From positions 1-64,000 of the forward strand of contig CAZKGO010000016.1 of assembly GCA_964552235.1 (NCBI GenBank): a stretch of 64,000 nucleotides of DNA. The letters are read 5' to 3'. Of this stretch, positions 31,868-40,532 are shown piece after piece (the first letter of the stretch is position 1; the number at the start of each line of letters is the position of its first letter). The notes under the pieces were generated by a model that was not told the origin of the DNA, searched no databases, and worked only from the letters and a program-made list of their open reading frames with translations. Both the position numbers and the translations under genes were made by a program. The DNA comes from CAVTHK01 sp964552235. GTDB taxonomy: Bacteria; Spirochaetota; Spirochaetia; SZUA-6; CAVTHK01.

Positions 31868-32601
31868 ATGTGCCACCCCGGCGGCAGCACGGCTTCGAGG
31901 GCGAGCAGAACCACGATGATCAGCAGTCCCGGCAGGAAGTTGGCGGTCTTGAGCCTGGAGAGCCCGAGCAGGTTGATGCCGATCATCACGACCAGGCACC
32001 CGCCCAGCCCCGTGAGCTCCGACAGCAGGAGCGGGGAGGCGTAGGGCTGCAGAAAGCGGGCGAGCAGGGTGAGGGTGCCCTGGTAGAGCAGGACGGCGAG
32101 GGCGGCAAAGGCCACGCCGATTCCCATCGCGGCCGCCAGGATCATCGCCATGAAGCCGTCGAGCACGCTCTTGGTGAGAATCAGCTCGTAGTCGCCCTCG
32201 ACGCCCGCTTTGAACGAGCCGATGAGGGCCATCGCACCCACGCAGAAGATCACCGAGGCGTTGAGAAAGCCGTAGGCGAACTCGTTCGAAGGAGCGCCCG
32301 TCGGCGACTCGGCCCCGGCTGCGCCGGCCGGTGCAAACCAGCGGCGCAGCAGGTCGCCGAGCCGCAGAATCGCCCCTTCGATGTCGAGCGCCTCCCCGGC
32401 AAAGCCGCCGGCGATGAGCGCCAGCGCCAGGTAGACGATGCGCGAGCTTTCGAAGGCCATCTTCAGGCCGAGGACCAGGGACACGATGCCTGCCCCCGTG
32501 AATACCAGAGTCTTCATGCCTTCGCTGACCCTGCTGTGGAGGAGCAGTCCCAGCGCGGCTCCGACGACCACGGCGAGGCAGTTGACGAGCGTGGCGATCA
32601 C
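31864..32601 (-). CDS. DUF554 family membrane protein
   Basis: The 245-residue protein is a DUF554 (YdfK/YqgA-like) membrane protein with about seven helices. Characteristic are the start 'IATLVNCLAVVVGAALGLLL', 'GIVSLVLGLKMAF', 'FLNASVIFCVGAMALIGSF' and 'LTKSVLDGFMAMILAA', and 'ELTGLGGCLVVMIGINLLGL'. Function is not established; a transport role is assumed for the family. The GTG at 32599-32601 follows galM by 14 bases, and the stop overlaps the next start as GTGA, placing it in the galM-ABC exporter operon. Confidence 0.88.
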   Translation of the reverse strand: MIATLVNCLAVVVGAALGLLLHSRVSEGMKTLVFTGAGIVSLVLGLKMAFESSRIVYLALALIAGGFAGEALDIEGAILRLGDLLRRWFAPAGAAGAESPTGAPSNEFAYGFLNASVIFCVGAMALIGSFKAGVEGDYELILTKSVLDGFMAMILAAAMGIGVAFAALAVLLYQGTLTLLARFLQPYASPLLLSELTGLGGCLVVMIGINLLGLSRLKTANFLPGLLIIVVLLALEAVLPPGWHM

Positions 32602-32615
32602 CGGCTGCCTGCTCT

Positions 32616-33641
32616 CTACTCGGCGGAGAAGCGGAACGTCGTCACGTGATGGTACTCCTGGCCGGGCCGCAGCACGCACGACGGGAAGCCGGGCTCGTTG
32701 ATGGCGTTGGGAAAGGCCTGGGTCTCGACGCAGAACGCGGCCTGCCGCCTGCAGGCCAGACCGGCGCGACAGCGGATGCTGCTGTCGAGGAAGTTGCCCG
32801 TGTACAGCTGCACGCCCGGCTGGGTCGACCGCACCTCCATGATCCGGCCCGAGGTCGGCTCACTCACGCGCAGCACGGGCGCCGGACTGGCGGAAGAGGC
32901 GTCCACGACGTAGCAGTGGTCGTATCCGCCCACCTCCCCGATGCGCTCGCCGATCGGCCTGGGCTTGCGAAAGTCCATGGCCGGGTCCTTGGCCACGTCG
33001 CGGATCTCGCCCGTCGGGATCAGCCTGGCGTCGACAGGCAGGTATCGGCTGCAGTGCATCTGCAGAACGTGAGCCAGGATGTCGCCCGTGCCCGCCAGAT
33101 TGAAGTAGGTGTGGTTGGTCAGGTTGACGGGCGTCGGTTTGTCGGTCCGCGCGCGGTACTCGAACGTGAGGACTCCGTCGGCGGACAGCCGGTAGATCGC
33201 CCGCGCCTCCAGCGTGCCGGGGTAGCCTTCGTCGCCGTCCCGGCTGGTGTAGGTGAACTCGACGCATTCGCCCTGCGCGCGGCCTTCCCACAGGACCTTG
33301 TCGAAGCCCACGTTGCCGCCGTGAAGGTGGTTCGCGCCCTTCTCGTTGAGCGCGAGGCGGTACTCGCGGCCGTCGAGGGTGAAGCGGCCCGCGGCGATCC
33401 GGTTGGCAAAGCGGCCGATGGTCGCGCCGAAGTACGGGTGGGCGCCGAGGTACGGCTCGAGGGAGTCGAAGCCGAGCGTGATCTCGCTGCTCGCGCCGCG
33501 GCGGTCCGGGGTCTGGAGCGATACCAGGATCGCGCCCCAGCTCATCACCGACGCCCTGACGCCCCGCCCGTTATCCAGGGTGAACAGGTCGACTTCGCGA
33601 CCGTCGCGCGTGCGCCCATATGGGATGCATGTGGCTGCCAT
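32616..33641 (-). CDS. galM: Aldose 1-epimerase (mutarotase)
   Basis: The 341-residue protein interconverts the alpha and beta anomers of galactose or glucose. Motifs are 'GATIGRFANRIAAGRFTLDG' (substrate-binding Asn-Arg), 'NHLHGGNVGFDKVLW' (His), 'NLTNHTYFNLAG' (catalytic His) and the catalytic Glu in 'FCVETQAFPNAINEPGFPS'. It is the first gene of an operon with a DUF554 protein and an ABC exporter, and it could work with the GH4 galactosidase found elsewhere in this window. The ATG has no ribosome-binding site and lies six bases after the -10 box, consistent with a leaderless message. Confidence 0.93.
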   Translation of the reverse strand: MAATCIPYGRTRDGREVDLFTLDNGRGVRASVMSWGAILVSLQTPDRRGASSEITLGFDSLEPYLGAHPYFGATIGRFANRIAAGRFTLDGREYRLALNEKGANHLHGGNVGFDKVLWEGRAQGECVEFTYTSRDGDEGYPGTLEARAIYRLSADGVLTFEYRARTDKPTPVNLTNHTYFNLAGTGDILAHVLQMHCSRYLPVDARLIPTGEIRDVAKDPAMDFRKPRPIGERIGEVGGYDHCYVVDASSASPAPVLRVSEPTSGRIMEVRSTQPGVQLYTGNFLDSSIRCRAGLACRRQAAFCVETQAFPNAINEPGFPSCVLRPGQEYHHVTTFRFSAE

Positions 33642-33647
33642 GGGAGC

Positions 33648-33676
33648 ACGGTAGCGAAGCGCCCCGAGGTCGTCAA
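33648..33676 (-). promoter_or_regulatory. Leaderless promoter of galM operon
   Basis: On the minus strand TTGACG (33671-33676) and TACCGT (33648-33653) are separated by 17 nt. Six bases follow before the ATG at 33641, so transcription should begin at or next to the start codon. Confidence 0.55.
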
Positions 33677-33690
33677 GGACATATGCGGGC

Positions 33691-33719
33691 TTGCATCCCT
33701 GCGGCATGGACCCTATGAT
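33691..33719 (+). promoter_or_regulatory. Promoter of the TRAP transporter operon
   Basis: TTGCAT (33691-33696) and TATGAT (33714-33719) are 17 nt apart, 21 bases before the tatT ATG, with GGAAGAG in between. It is divergent from, and 15 bases away from, the galM promoter. Confidence 0.6.
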
Positions 33720-33740
33720 GGTCACCTGTCGGAAGAGCGC

Positions 33741-34667
33741 ATGAAGACGCGTCCCGCGGCCATCGCCCTCGTCGTTCTCATCCTGGGCGCCTGCTCGCTG
33801 CAGAAGCTGGCGATGCGCAGCGTCGCCGACATGCTCTCGAGCGAGGGCTCGACCGTCTTTACAGGCGAGAGCGACGTCGACCTGGTGGGCGACGCGCTGC
33901 CGTTCGCGCTCAAGCTCTACGAATCGCTTCTCGACGGCGTCCAGGACAGCCCCGAGCTGTACCTGGCCACGGGCAAGGCCTTTGTGCTCTACGCGCGGGC
34001 GTACGTGCAGATGCCGGCGGAGATGCTGCCCGACGAACGCTTCGACGAGCGGGTGCGGGCCCAGAGGCGGGCCAGGTCGCTGTACGAGAGGGCGCGGCGG
34101 TACGTGCTGCGGGGACTCGACCTGAGGCGCCCGGGCCTGGCGCAGCGGATCATCGAAGGCGACGACTGGCGAGAGGCGCTCGGCGAAGCGCGGCGCGAAG
34201 ACGTCCCCTGGCTGTACTGGGGCGGCCTCGCCTGGATGGCCGCGTTCTCGACGAACACCTTTGACTTCGAGATGCTGATGCGGCTGCCCCGCGCCGCCGG
34301 GATGATCGGCCGCGTCATCGAGCTCGATGACCGCTGCGACGACGGGGGCGCGCACGAGTTCTTCGTGACCTACTACGGCAGCCTCCCGCCCGACCTCGGG
34401 GGCAGCGACGAGAAGGCGCGCCGGCACTACGAGAGGGCCGTCGCCCTTTCGGGCGGCCTCAAGGCGGGTCCCCACGTGGCCCTGGCCACCGCCGTCAGCA
34501 TCAAGAACCAGGATGCCAGGGAGTTCCGGAGCCTGCTCGAGAAGGCCCTGGCCGTGGACCTCGAGCAGGCCCCCGCGCTGCGGCTCGCCAACGCGATCAG
34601 CCAGCGGCAGGCCGCATGGCTGCTGGAGCACGTCGAGGACTTCTTCCTCGTGGAGAGCGGCGAATGA
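33741..34667 (+). CDS. TRAP transporter TatT-like lipoprotein
   Basis: The 308-residue protein has a lipoprotein signal ('AIALVVLILGAC', lipid Cys at residue 18) and an all-helical, TPR-like mature part. 'FALKLYESLLDGVQDSPELYLATGKAFVLYARAYVQMP' and 'KARRHYERAVALSGG' are typical of TatT, the T component of TRAP transporters described for Treponema pallidum TP0956. In that system trimeric TatT binds the periplasmic substrate-binding protein. The DctP gene starts inside its stop codon (ATGA), and DctQM follows, matching the T-P-QM order of spirochaetes. The ligand is not known; hydrophobic ligands were proposed for the Treponema system. Confidence 0.85.
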   Translation: MKTRPAAIALVVLILGACSLQKLAMRSVADMLSSEGSTVFTGESDVDLVGDALPFALKLYESLLDGVQDSPELYLATGKAFVLYARAYVQMPAEMLPDERFDERVRAQRRARSLYERARRYVLRGLDLRRPGLAQRIIEGDDWREALGEARREDVPWLYWGGLAWMAAFSTNTFDFEMLMRLPRAAGMIGRVIELDDRCDDGGAHEFFVTYYGSLPPDLGGSDEKARRHYERAVALSGGLKAGPHVALATAVSIKNQDAREFRSLLEKALAVDLEQAPALRLANAISQRQAAWLLEHVEDFFLVESGE

Positions 34668-35659
34668 GGCTCGCCGCCGCTGCGCTCGCCCTCTGCCTGG
34701 CCGGCGGCTCGACGACGGCGCAGACCGTCAAGCTCGGCAGCCTTGCGCCGACGGGCTCGCCGTGGGACCAGGCGCTGCGGAAGATGGCCTCGGAATGGAG
34801 CCGCCTCACCTCGGGGCGCGTGAACCTGAGGATCTACCCCGGAGGCGTCGTCGGCGACGAGGACGACATGCTGCGCAAGGTGCGCATCGGCCAGCTGAAC
34901 GCGGTGGCGCTCTCCGGTCCCGGGCTTGCCACGGTCGTGCCCGGCGTGCTCGCGCTGCAGGTCCCCCAGCTGGTGTCGAGCGACGAGGAGCTCGGGTACC
35001 TGATGGAGAAGATGACGCCCCATTTCGCCGGGCGGTTCGAGGAGAAGGGCTTCAAGCTCCTGGCCTGGACGCGGGCCGGCTGGGCCTACATCTTTGCCCG
35101 CGACCCGGTGATCTGGCCGCAGGACCTGAGGCGGCAGAAGCTGTGGGTTTGGCAGGGCAGCGCGGACGAGGCGCGGGCCTGGCGCGCGCTCGGCTTCCAG
35201 GCGGTGCCGCTGGGCACCGCCGACATCATGGTTCAGCTGCAGAGCGGCGGCATCGACGCGTTCGTCACCAGCCCTCTCGTCGTGGCCTCCAACCAGTACT
35301 TCGCCGTGGCCAACGACATGACGGCGCTGAAGTGGGCACCCTTTGTCGGCGGCCTGCTCGTGAGCCGCAAGCTCTGGGATACGATCGGGGCCGAAGTCAG
35401 GCAGCGCCTGGAGCGGGCGGCGGTCGAGGTCACCGAAGCCTACCGGCAGGACTTTCTCAGCGCCGACGATAGCGCCATCGAGGTGATGAAGCGTCACGGG
35501 CTCACCGTCCACGAGGTGGCGCCGGAGGCGCGCGAGGCCTGGAGGGAGCTGGTCAGAAAGGGAGTCGGCCTGTTCTTCGGCACCCAGTTCGACATCAGCG
35601 ACTATGAGACGGCTGGCAGATATCTGGAAGAGCTACGCAGAGCGAACCCGGGAGGCTGA
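34664..35659 (+). CDS. TRAP transporter substrate-binding protein, DctP family
   Basis: The 331-residue protein has a signal peptide ('LAAAALALCLAGGSTTAQ') and the DctP fold: 'VKLGSLAPTGSPWDQALRKMASEW', 'VNLRIYPGGVVGDEDDMLRKVRIGQLNAVALSGPGL' and the ligand-carboxylate Arg in the 'LLAWTRAGWAYIFA' region. It captures an organic acid or hydrophobic ligand in the periplasm and delivers it to DctQM. The ATG overlaps the tatT stop as ATGA, and its own last 56 bases overlap the DctQM gene. Confidence 0.9.
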   Translation: MRLAAAALALCLAGGSTTAQTVKLGSLAPTGSPWDQALRKMASEWSRLTSGRVNLRIYPGGVVGDEDDMLRKVRIGQLNAVALSGPGLATVVPGVLALQVPQLVSSDEELGYLMEKMTPHFAGRFEEKGFKLLAWTRAGWAYIFARDPVIWPQDLRRQKLWVWQGSADEARAWRALGFQAVPLGTADIMVQLQSGGIDAFVTSPLVVASNQYFAVANDMTALKWAPFVGGLLVSRKLWDTIGAEVRQRLERAAVEVTEAYRQDFLSADDSAIEVMKRHGLTVHEVAPEAREAWRELVRKGVGLFFGTQFDISDYETAGRYLEELRRANPGG

Positions 35660-37532
35660 AGGCTCGGGGGTCTTTGCGCGGCTCGAGAACTGGCTCGCGT
35701 CGGCCGCTCTCGTCGCGCTGGCGCTGCTGCCGACCATCGAGTCGGTGTCTCGCTCCCTGGCGGCGCGCAGCGTCTACTCGTCGGCCGACTGGGTCCAGCA
35801 CCTCGTGCTGTGGCTGGCCCTGCTCGGCGGCATGATCACCACGCGCGAGGAACGCCACCTCGCGCTGACGGCGGGCATGGACCGCCTCCAGGGCAGGGCC
35901 GGAGCCGCGGTGCGCACCGCCGCCGCCGGCCTGTCGACGCTGGTGTGCGCGGCGCTTGCCGTCTCTTCGCTCTCGTTCCTGATCGTCGGGTTCGAGCCGG
36001 GCAAGCGGGTCGGATTCGTGCCGATGACGGTGGTGGGCGCGATCCTGCCCGTCGGGTTCGCGGTGATCGCGGCGCGGTTCGCCATGACGGTCGACAGCCC
36101 CCGAGCCCGTGCGCCCGTGGGCGCCGCTGCAGCGGCCCTGGGGCTCGCGTTCGCGTGGCAGCCGCTGTTCACCGCGGCGAGGAGCCTGTTCCCGTCCGCC
36201 GCCTGGGTCGACGCCCTGGAGCCGGTGTTCTCGGGTGCGGTCGGTCCCGTTCTGGAAACGGCGGCCGCCCCGCTTCTGATCGTCTTCCTGGCTGGGGCCT
36301 TCGTCGGGCTGCCCCTGTTCGTCGTTCTCGGCGGCCTGGCCTTTCTGCTGTTCCTGCGCTCGGGCGGCTCGCTCGAGGTCATTCCCAACGAGGCGTACAC
36401 CCTGCTCACGGGGCCGATCCTGCCCGCGATTCCGCTGTTCACCCTGACCGGCTTCATTCTGTCGGAGAGCCGGGCCGCCGACAGGCTCGTCGAGCTGTTC
36501 CATGCCTGCCTCGGGTGGCTGCGAGGCGGGCCGGTCGTGATGAGCATCATCGCCTGCGCCTTCTTCACCACGTTCACGGGCGGCTCGGGAGTCACGATCC
36601 TCGCGATGGGGGGCCTGCTGTTGTCGGTGCTGCTCAAGAGCGGCTATCCCAAGCCGTTCGCTTCGGGCCTCCTGACCGCGTCGGGCAGCATCGGGCTGCT
36701 CTTTCCCCCGTCGCTGGCGGTGATCATGTACGGCGTCACGGCGCTGATCAGCATCAAGGACCTGTTCATCGGCGGGCTCGTCCCCGGCGCGTTCCTCGTG
36801 ATCACGCTCACGATCGTGAGCGTGATTCTCTCGCGGGGGGTGCGGGAGGAGCGTTCGGCGTTCGACGCGCGCAGGACGCTGCGCATCCTGGCGAGTTCAG
36901 CGTGGGAGATCCTGCTGCCGGTGATGATCCTCGTGAGCTACCTGTCCGGGTTCGCGACGCTTGTGGAAACGGCGGCGCTTTCTGTGGTCTACGCCCTGAT
37001 CGTCGAGGTGCTCATCCGGCGCGACATCCGCCTGCGCGAGCTGCCGGCGGTGTTCGCCCGGTGTCTGCCTGTCGTGGGCGGGGTGCTGATCATCCTCACC
37101 GTGGCCAAGGGCCTCTCGTTCTACGTCGTAGATGCGCAGATTCCCACCCGCCTCACCGAGTTCGTCCAGATGAACGTGCGCTCCCGCACCGTGTTCCTGC
37201 TGCTGCTGAACATCGGCCTGCTGGTCACCGGCTGCTTCATGGACATCTACTCGGCGATTCTGGTGGCGGCGCCCCTGGTGATCCCGCTCGGCGCGGCCTA
37301 CGGCGTGCATCCGGTCCACCTGGGCATGATCTTCCTGGCCAACCTGGAGCTCGGCTACCTGACCCCTCCGATCGGGCTGAACCTGTTCCTCGCCTCGTAC
37401 CGACTCGAGGAGCCGCTCGGCCGGATCTACCGCAACGTGGTGCCTTTCTTCCTGGTGAGCCTGGCCGCGGTGCTCGTCATCACCTACGTGCCCTGGCTCA
37501 GCACCGTCCTCCTGAAGGTCCTCGGCGGATAG
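35604..37532 (+). CDS. TRAP transporter fused DctQM permease
   Basis: The 642-residue membrane protein fuses the small DctQ subunit (about residues 25-180, four helices) to the large DctM subunit (about 205-640, about twelve helices). DctM motifs include 'FTGGSGVTILAMGGLLL', 'GLLTASGSIGLLFPPSLAVIMYG' and 'LGYLTPPIGLNLFLAS'. It is a secondary, usually Na+-driven importer. The ATG at 35604 lies 56 bases inside the DctP gene; a later start is possible, but no better ribosome site was seen. A GC stem (37534-37557) follows the stop. Confidence 0.9.
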   Translation: MRRLADIWKSYAERTREAEGSGVFARLENWLASAALVALALLPTIESVSRSLAARSVYSSADWVQHLVLWLALLGGMITTREERHLALTAGMDRLQGRAGAAVRTAAAGLSTLVCAALAVSSLSFLIVGFEPGKRVGFVPMTVVGAILPVGFAVIAARFAMTVDSPRARAPVGAAAAALGLAFAWQPLFTAARSLFPSAAWVDALEPVFSGAVGPVLETAAAPLLIVFLAGAFVGLPLFVVLGGLAFLLFLRSGGSLEVIPNEAYTLLTGPILPAIPLFTLTGFILSESRAADRLVELFHACLGWLRGGPVVMSIIACAFFTTFTGGSGVTILAMGGLLLSVLLKSGYPKPFASGLLTASGSIGLLFPPSLAVIMYGVTALISIKDLFIGGLVPGAFLVITLTIVSVILSRGVREERSAFDARRTLRILASSAWEILLPVMILVSYLSGFATLVETAALSVVYALIVEVLIRRDIRLRELPAVFARCLPVVGGVLIILTVAKGLSFYVVDAQIPTRLTEFVQMNVRSRTVFLLLLNIGLLVTGCFMDIYSAILVAAPLVIPLGAAYGVHPVHLGMIFLANLELGYLTPPIGLNLFLASYRLEEPLGRIYRNVVPFFLVSLAAVLVITYVPWLSTVLLKVLGG

Positions 37533-37533
37533 T

Positions 37534-37557
37534 GCGCCGCCGCCCCGTCGGCGGCGC
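37534..37557. terminator. GC stem between convergent operons
   Basis: GCGCCGCCG and CGGCGGCGC (37534-37542 and 37549-37557) form a perfect 9-bp stem with a six-base loop directly after the DctQM stop. No T-run follows, so it may be a Rho-assisted or two-sided barrier between the TRAP operon and the convergent acyltransferase gene. Confidence 0.5.
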
Positions 37558-37625
37558 GCCGACCCTGCGCGGCGGCCCGGCGCCCTCGACATGCCTGCCG
37601 CGGCCCGATGGATCGCTCCGTCGTT

Positions 37626-38510
37626 CTAGGCCGCCTTCATCGCCGCCCACTTCTTCCACTGGTACCACTGCTCCGGGTAGCGGGTCACGTACTTCTCCCA
37701 CAGCCCCAGCGCGTCGCGGGCCACGCTCTGTGGCTGCCTCATGCAGGAGATGTCCTCGAAGATCATGCGGTAGCGGAGGAAGCCCTCTCGCTTGAGGAAC
37801 GCGGCGATGACCGGCGCGCTCGAGCGCCTGGCGAGGAAGTCGAGGGTGTTGTCGAAGTAGATCTGCTTGCCGAACAGGGGAATGGTGCGCGACTTGCGGC
37901 AGTGCCAGGTGTCGACCTCGTCGCACTCGGTCATCAGGACGCGGTTCTCGCCGAGGGTGCGCAGGGCGCGGAAGAGGACGCTCTCGCCGTCCTCGTTGCT
38001 GAACAGCCGCACGTCGGCGTGCGTGATCTTGTCGTTCAGGGCCCGGCGCAGCCTTGGGGTGGCGCACTCCATGATCACGTCGATGGGCATTCCCTTGAGC
38101 CCGATGACCCACGGGATGAACTCCAGCCCGCCGAAATGGGCGGTGCAGACCACGACGCCCTTGCCCCGGCTCAGGGCGCTGGTCACCAGGTCGAGCCCCT
38201 CGACTCGGAAGCGGGTTTCGACGAAGCGCTTGACGTAGCCGTAGCTGCGGAACGCGGCGAGCATCTTCTCGTAGTAGTGGAGGAAGATTCCGCGGAAGGT
38301 CTCATGGGCGATCCGCTGCAGCTTCCGCTCGTCGGCGCTGCCGACCAGATCCCGGATGTTCGCTTCGATCAGACGCTTCTCCTTGCGACGCAGGGTATAG
38401 TAGAGCCGGCCGAGCCCCTGCATGTAGTAGTAACCGACGAGAGGGTGAAGCCTGCGGAAGATGAAGATGTTCGCCGTGGACTGGAAGAACCTCGAGAGGT
38501 TGAGTTTCAT
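37626..38510 (-). CDS. LpxL/HtrB-family lysophospholipid (lipid A) acyltransferase
   Basis: The 294-residue protein has the LpxL/HtrB family's catalytic motif HxxxxxE in 'CTAHFGGLEFIPW' (about residues 120-132), the 'RRALNDKITHADVRLF' segment and an 'E-x-x-x-W-x-x-x-W' type C-terminus ('RYPEQWYQWKKW'). Members transfer an acyl chain to lipid A or related lipids at the inner membrane. The N-terminus has a weak anchor helix. Its occurrence in a spirochaete-like genome may mean LPS-bearing relatives or another glycolipid substrate. GGAGGAG precedes the ATG at 38508-38510, and a good promoter lies upstream, so it forms its own unit. Confidence 0.8.
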   Translation of the reverse strand: MKLNLSRFFQSTANIFIFRRLHPLVGYYYMQGLGRLYYTLRRKEKRLIEANIRDLVGSADERKLQRIAHETFRGIFLHYYEKMLAAFRSYGYVKRFVETRFRVEGLDLVTSALSRGKGVVVCTAHFGGLEFIPWVIGLKGMPIDVIMECATPRLRRALNDKITHADVRLFSNEDGESVLFRALRTLGENRVLMTECDEVDTWHCRKSRTIPLFGKQIYFDNTLDFLARRSSAPVIAAFLKREGFLRYRMIFEDISCMRQPQSVARDALGLWEKYVTRYPEQWYQWKKWAAMKAA

Positions 38511-38546
38511 GGCACTCCTCCAAACCTCATGTGGTGTGTGACGGCG

Positions 38547-38575
38547 ATTATCACATGAGATTATGGAGATTTCAA
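38547..38575 (-). promoter_or_regulatory. Promoter of the acyltransferase gene
   Basis: On the minus strand TTGAAA (38570-38575) and GATAAT (38547-38552) are 17 nt apart, with a TGT just ahead of the -10. It lies in an AT-rich island about 35 bases before the ATG. Confidence 0.65.
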
Positions 38576-38660
38576 GGGAAATGTTGTTTAGACGGGCAAT
38601 CACCTTACTGGACGTTTTGGGAGACGTCGAGCAGAGCGAGATCTCGATCGCTCAGCCGGA

Positions 38661-40502
38661 TCAGCGGACCCGGATGTGGGTCTCGAACACCTTCTCAAAG
38701 GCCCGAACCACGTCAGGGGCGAACTGCTGGCCCGACTCGCGGCTGATGGCGCGCATCGCCTGCGCGGGCGGCAGGCCTTTGCGATACGGACGAGAGGAAG
38801 TCATAGCATCATAGGTGTCCGCGACAGCCATGATGCGGGCTCCGATCGGTATCTCGTCGCCTTTGAGCCCGTCGGGATAGCCCTTGCCGTCGTGTCGTTC
38901 GTGATGGTGTCGAATCAGGTGCAGATGGGCCCGGAGAAACGAGATCGGTTCGATGATCTCAACGCCTTTGATTGTGTGCCGCTGGATCAACCGGAACTCG
39001 CTCTTGGACAGGGCCTTGGGGTTCTTGATGATCGACTCAGGCACGCCGATCTTGCCGATGTCGTGCAGGTAGCCGCCGATGCGCAGGTGTTCGAGCTCCG
39101 CCGCGCTCAGGCCCATCTCCTCGCCGATCAGGGCGGCGATGCTCGCCACTCGCTCCGAGTGGCCCTTGGTGTAGGGGTCCTTCTCTTCCAGAGCGTGCAC
39201 CAGGGCACGCACAGAGCTGAGGTAGCTCATCTTCAGCTCCTCATCGAGGCGGGCGCGCTGCAGGGATACGGCGATCGTATTGGCGAAGATCGTGAGGTAA
39301 TCGAGGTCCGTGGCGCTGATCGGCTCTCTTGCCGTCGTCCGGTCGGCCCCGAGCACCCCGACAACGCCCCAGTCGGTCGTGGACAGCGGGCAGAGGCAGA
39401 ACGAGTGGGGATGAAAGCGGGCCAGAATGAAGTTGGCCGGGTTGAGCCCGGCCGCCTTGACGTCGGCGACGAGGATCGGCTCGCCGCTGTTGGCGACCTG
39501 GACCATGAGATTGTGCTCGCGAGTGAGGGGGACGTGGTAGTGCTTCATGCTCTCCACGAGCTGCGGATCGCCTCCCGTGGAAGCCTGGTAGACCAGCTCG
39601 CGCCTGTCTCGGTCGATCATCATCAGGATCGCCCGATCGAAGCGCAGAATCCTGACCAGGATCTTCATGGTCATGTCGAGGAACTCGTCAGTCTCCCTGC
39701 GGGAGACGAGGATTCGCGAGGCTTCGTTGATGGCCTGCAGCTTGGTGATCTTGTCCTGCAGCTCGAGGTTGAGGTGGTTGACCTCTTCGTACTTGGAGGC
39801 GAGCAGGGTCTTGTCCCGCTCGATTTCGCGCAGGGCCTCGATCAGGTGGCTCTTGCGCACCGCGAACCCCTCGAGCATGTTCCGCACGATGTTCTTGCGG
39901 ACCTGCCAGGAACCGTGGAACTCGCAGTAGGCGGCCCCCTGGAAGAAGCATTCGGTCTCCTCAACCACCGCCGGTTTCTGCTTCCAGATCGTCGGAATGG
40001 CCGTGTAGATGCCCCGGTTGAACTGGCAGATGTCCCGGGACAGCACGCCGTTGGGGTTCCAGTGCAGGCGCACGATCAGGCGCCCGGCACCCATCTTGAG
40101 CACTTCCACGTCCTTGGTCGTGCTGAACTTCGCGTTGACCTGCTCGATCATGCGGATCGCGCCGCCGGGGGTCAGGAACGTGCTGATGAAGAACCTCTGG
40201 ATGTAGCCGAGCTGCCGCTCGGTCACCGATTCGAAGCCGATGCGGAAGGCCACATCGGGGTCGTCGAGCAGCCTGCGCGCGTTGGCAAAGAGCGCCACGA
40301 CGACCGCGCTGGGGACCCAGTTGTTCTCGTCGGTGAGGAAGCTCTCGGGCTCCCCCAGGACGTTGTACGGCTCCGGCAGGCCCGAGAACAGCTCGGGCAG
40401 CCGCTCGGGGGCGTGCCGGCGCACGTACTCCACGATGGCGCGGCAGTTAACGCAGCAGTTCTGGGCCGGCACGCTTCCGGTGCGGTTTCGCGACAGAGGC
40501 AT
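38661..40502 (-). CDS. GAF/HD-GYP cyclic-di-GMP phosphodiesterase
   Basis: The 613-residue protein has three parts. Residues 1-215 form an N-terminal sensor with a Cys pair at the start ('CCVNC') and 'ECFFQGAAYCEFHGSW' near 190, resembling V4R-type ligand domains. A coiled coil (about 225-265) and a GAF domain (about 270-410) follow. The C-terminal HD-GYP domain (about 430-605) has 'YLHDIGKIG' (HD near residue 480), 'RHHHERHDGKGYPDGLKG' (GYP near 540) and 'DTYDAMTSSRPY', so the catalytic residues are complete. It should break down cyclic-di-GMP in response to a sensed ligand. It is 30 bases downstream of the dipeptide-epimerase-like gene. A diguanylate cyclase gene lies less than 3 kb away. 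Confidence 0.88.
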   Translation of the reverse strand: MPLSRNRTGSVPAQNCCVNCRAIVEYVRRHAPERLPELFSGLPEPYNVLGEPESFLTDENNWVPSAVVVALFANARRLLDDPDVAFRIGFESVTERQLGYIQRFFISTFLTPGGAIRMIEQVNAKFSTTKDVEVLKMGAGRLIVRLHWNPNGVLSRDICQFNRGIYTAIPTIWKQKPAVVEETECFFQGAAYCEFHGSWQVRKNIVRNMLEGFAVRKSHLIEALREIERDKTLLASKYEEVNHLNLELQDKITKLQAINEASRILVSRRETDEFLDMTMKILVRILRFDRAILMMIDRDRRELVYQASTGGDPQLVESMKHYHVPLTREHNLMVQVANSGEPILVADVKAAGLNPANFILARFHPHSFCLCPLSTTDWGVVGVLGADRTTAREPISATDLDYLTIFANTIAVSLQRARLDEELKMSYLSSVRALVHALEEKDPYTKGHSERVASIAALIGEEMGLSAAELEHLRIGGYLHDIGKIGVPESIIKNPKALSKSEFRLIQRHTIKGVEIIEPISFLRAHLHLIRHHHERHDGKGYPDGLKGDEIPIGARIMAVADTYDAMTSSRPYRKGLPPAQAMRAISRESGQQFAPDVVRAFEKVFETHIRVR

Positions 40503-40532
40503 CCCACTTTCACTATCGGCGCCGCGGGCCGG

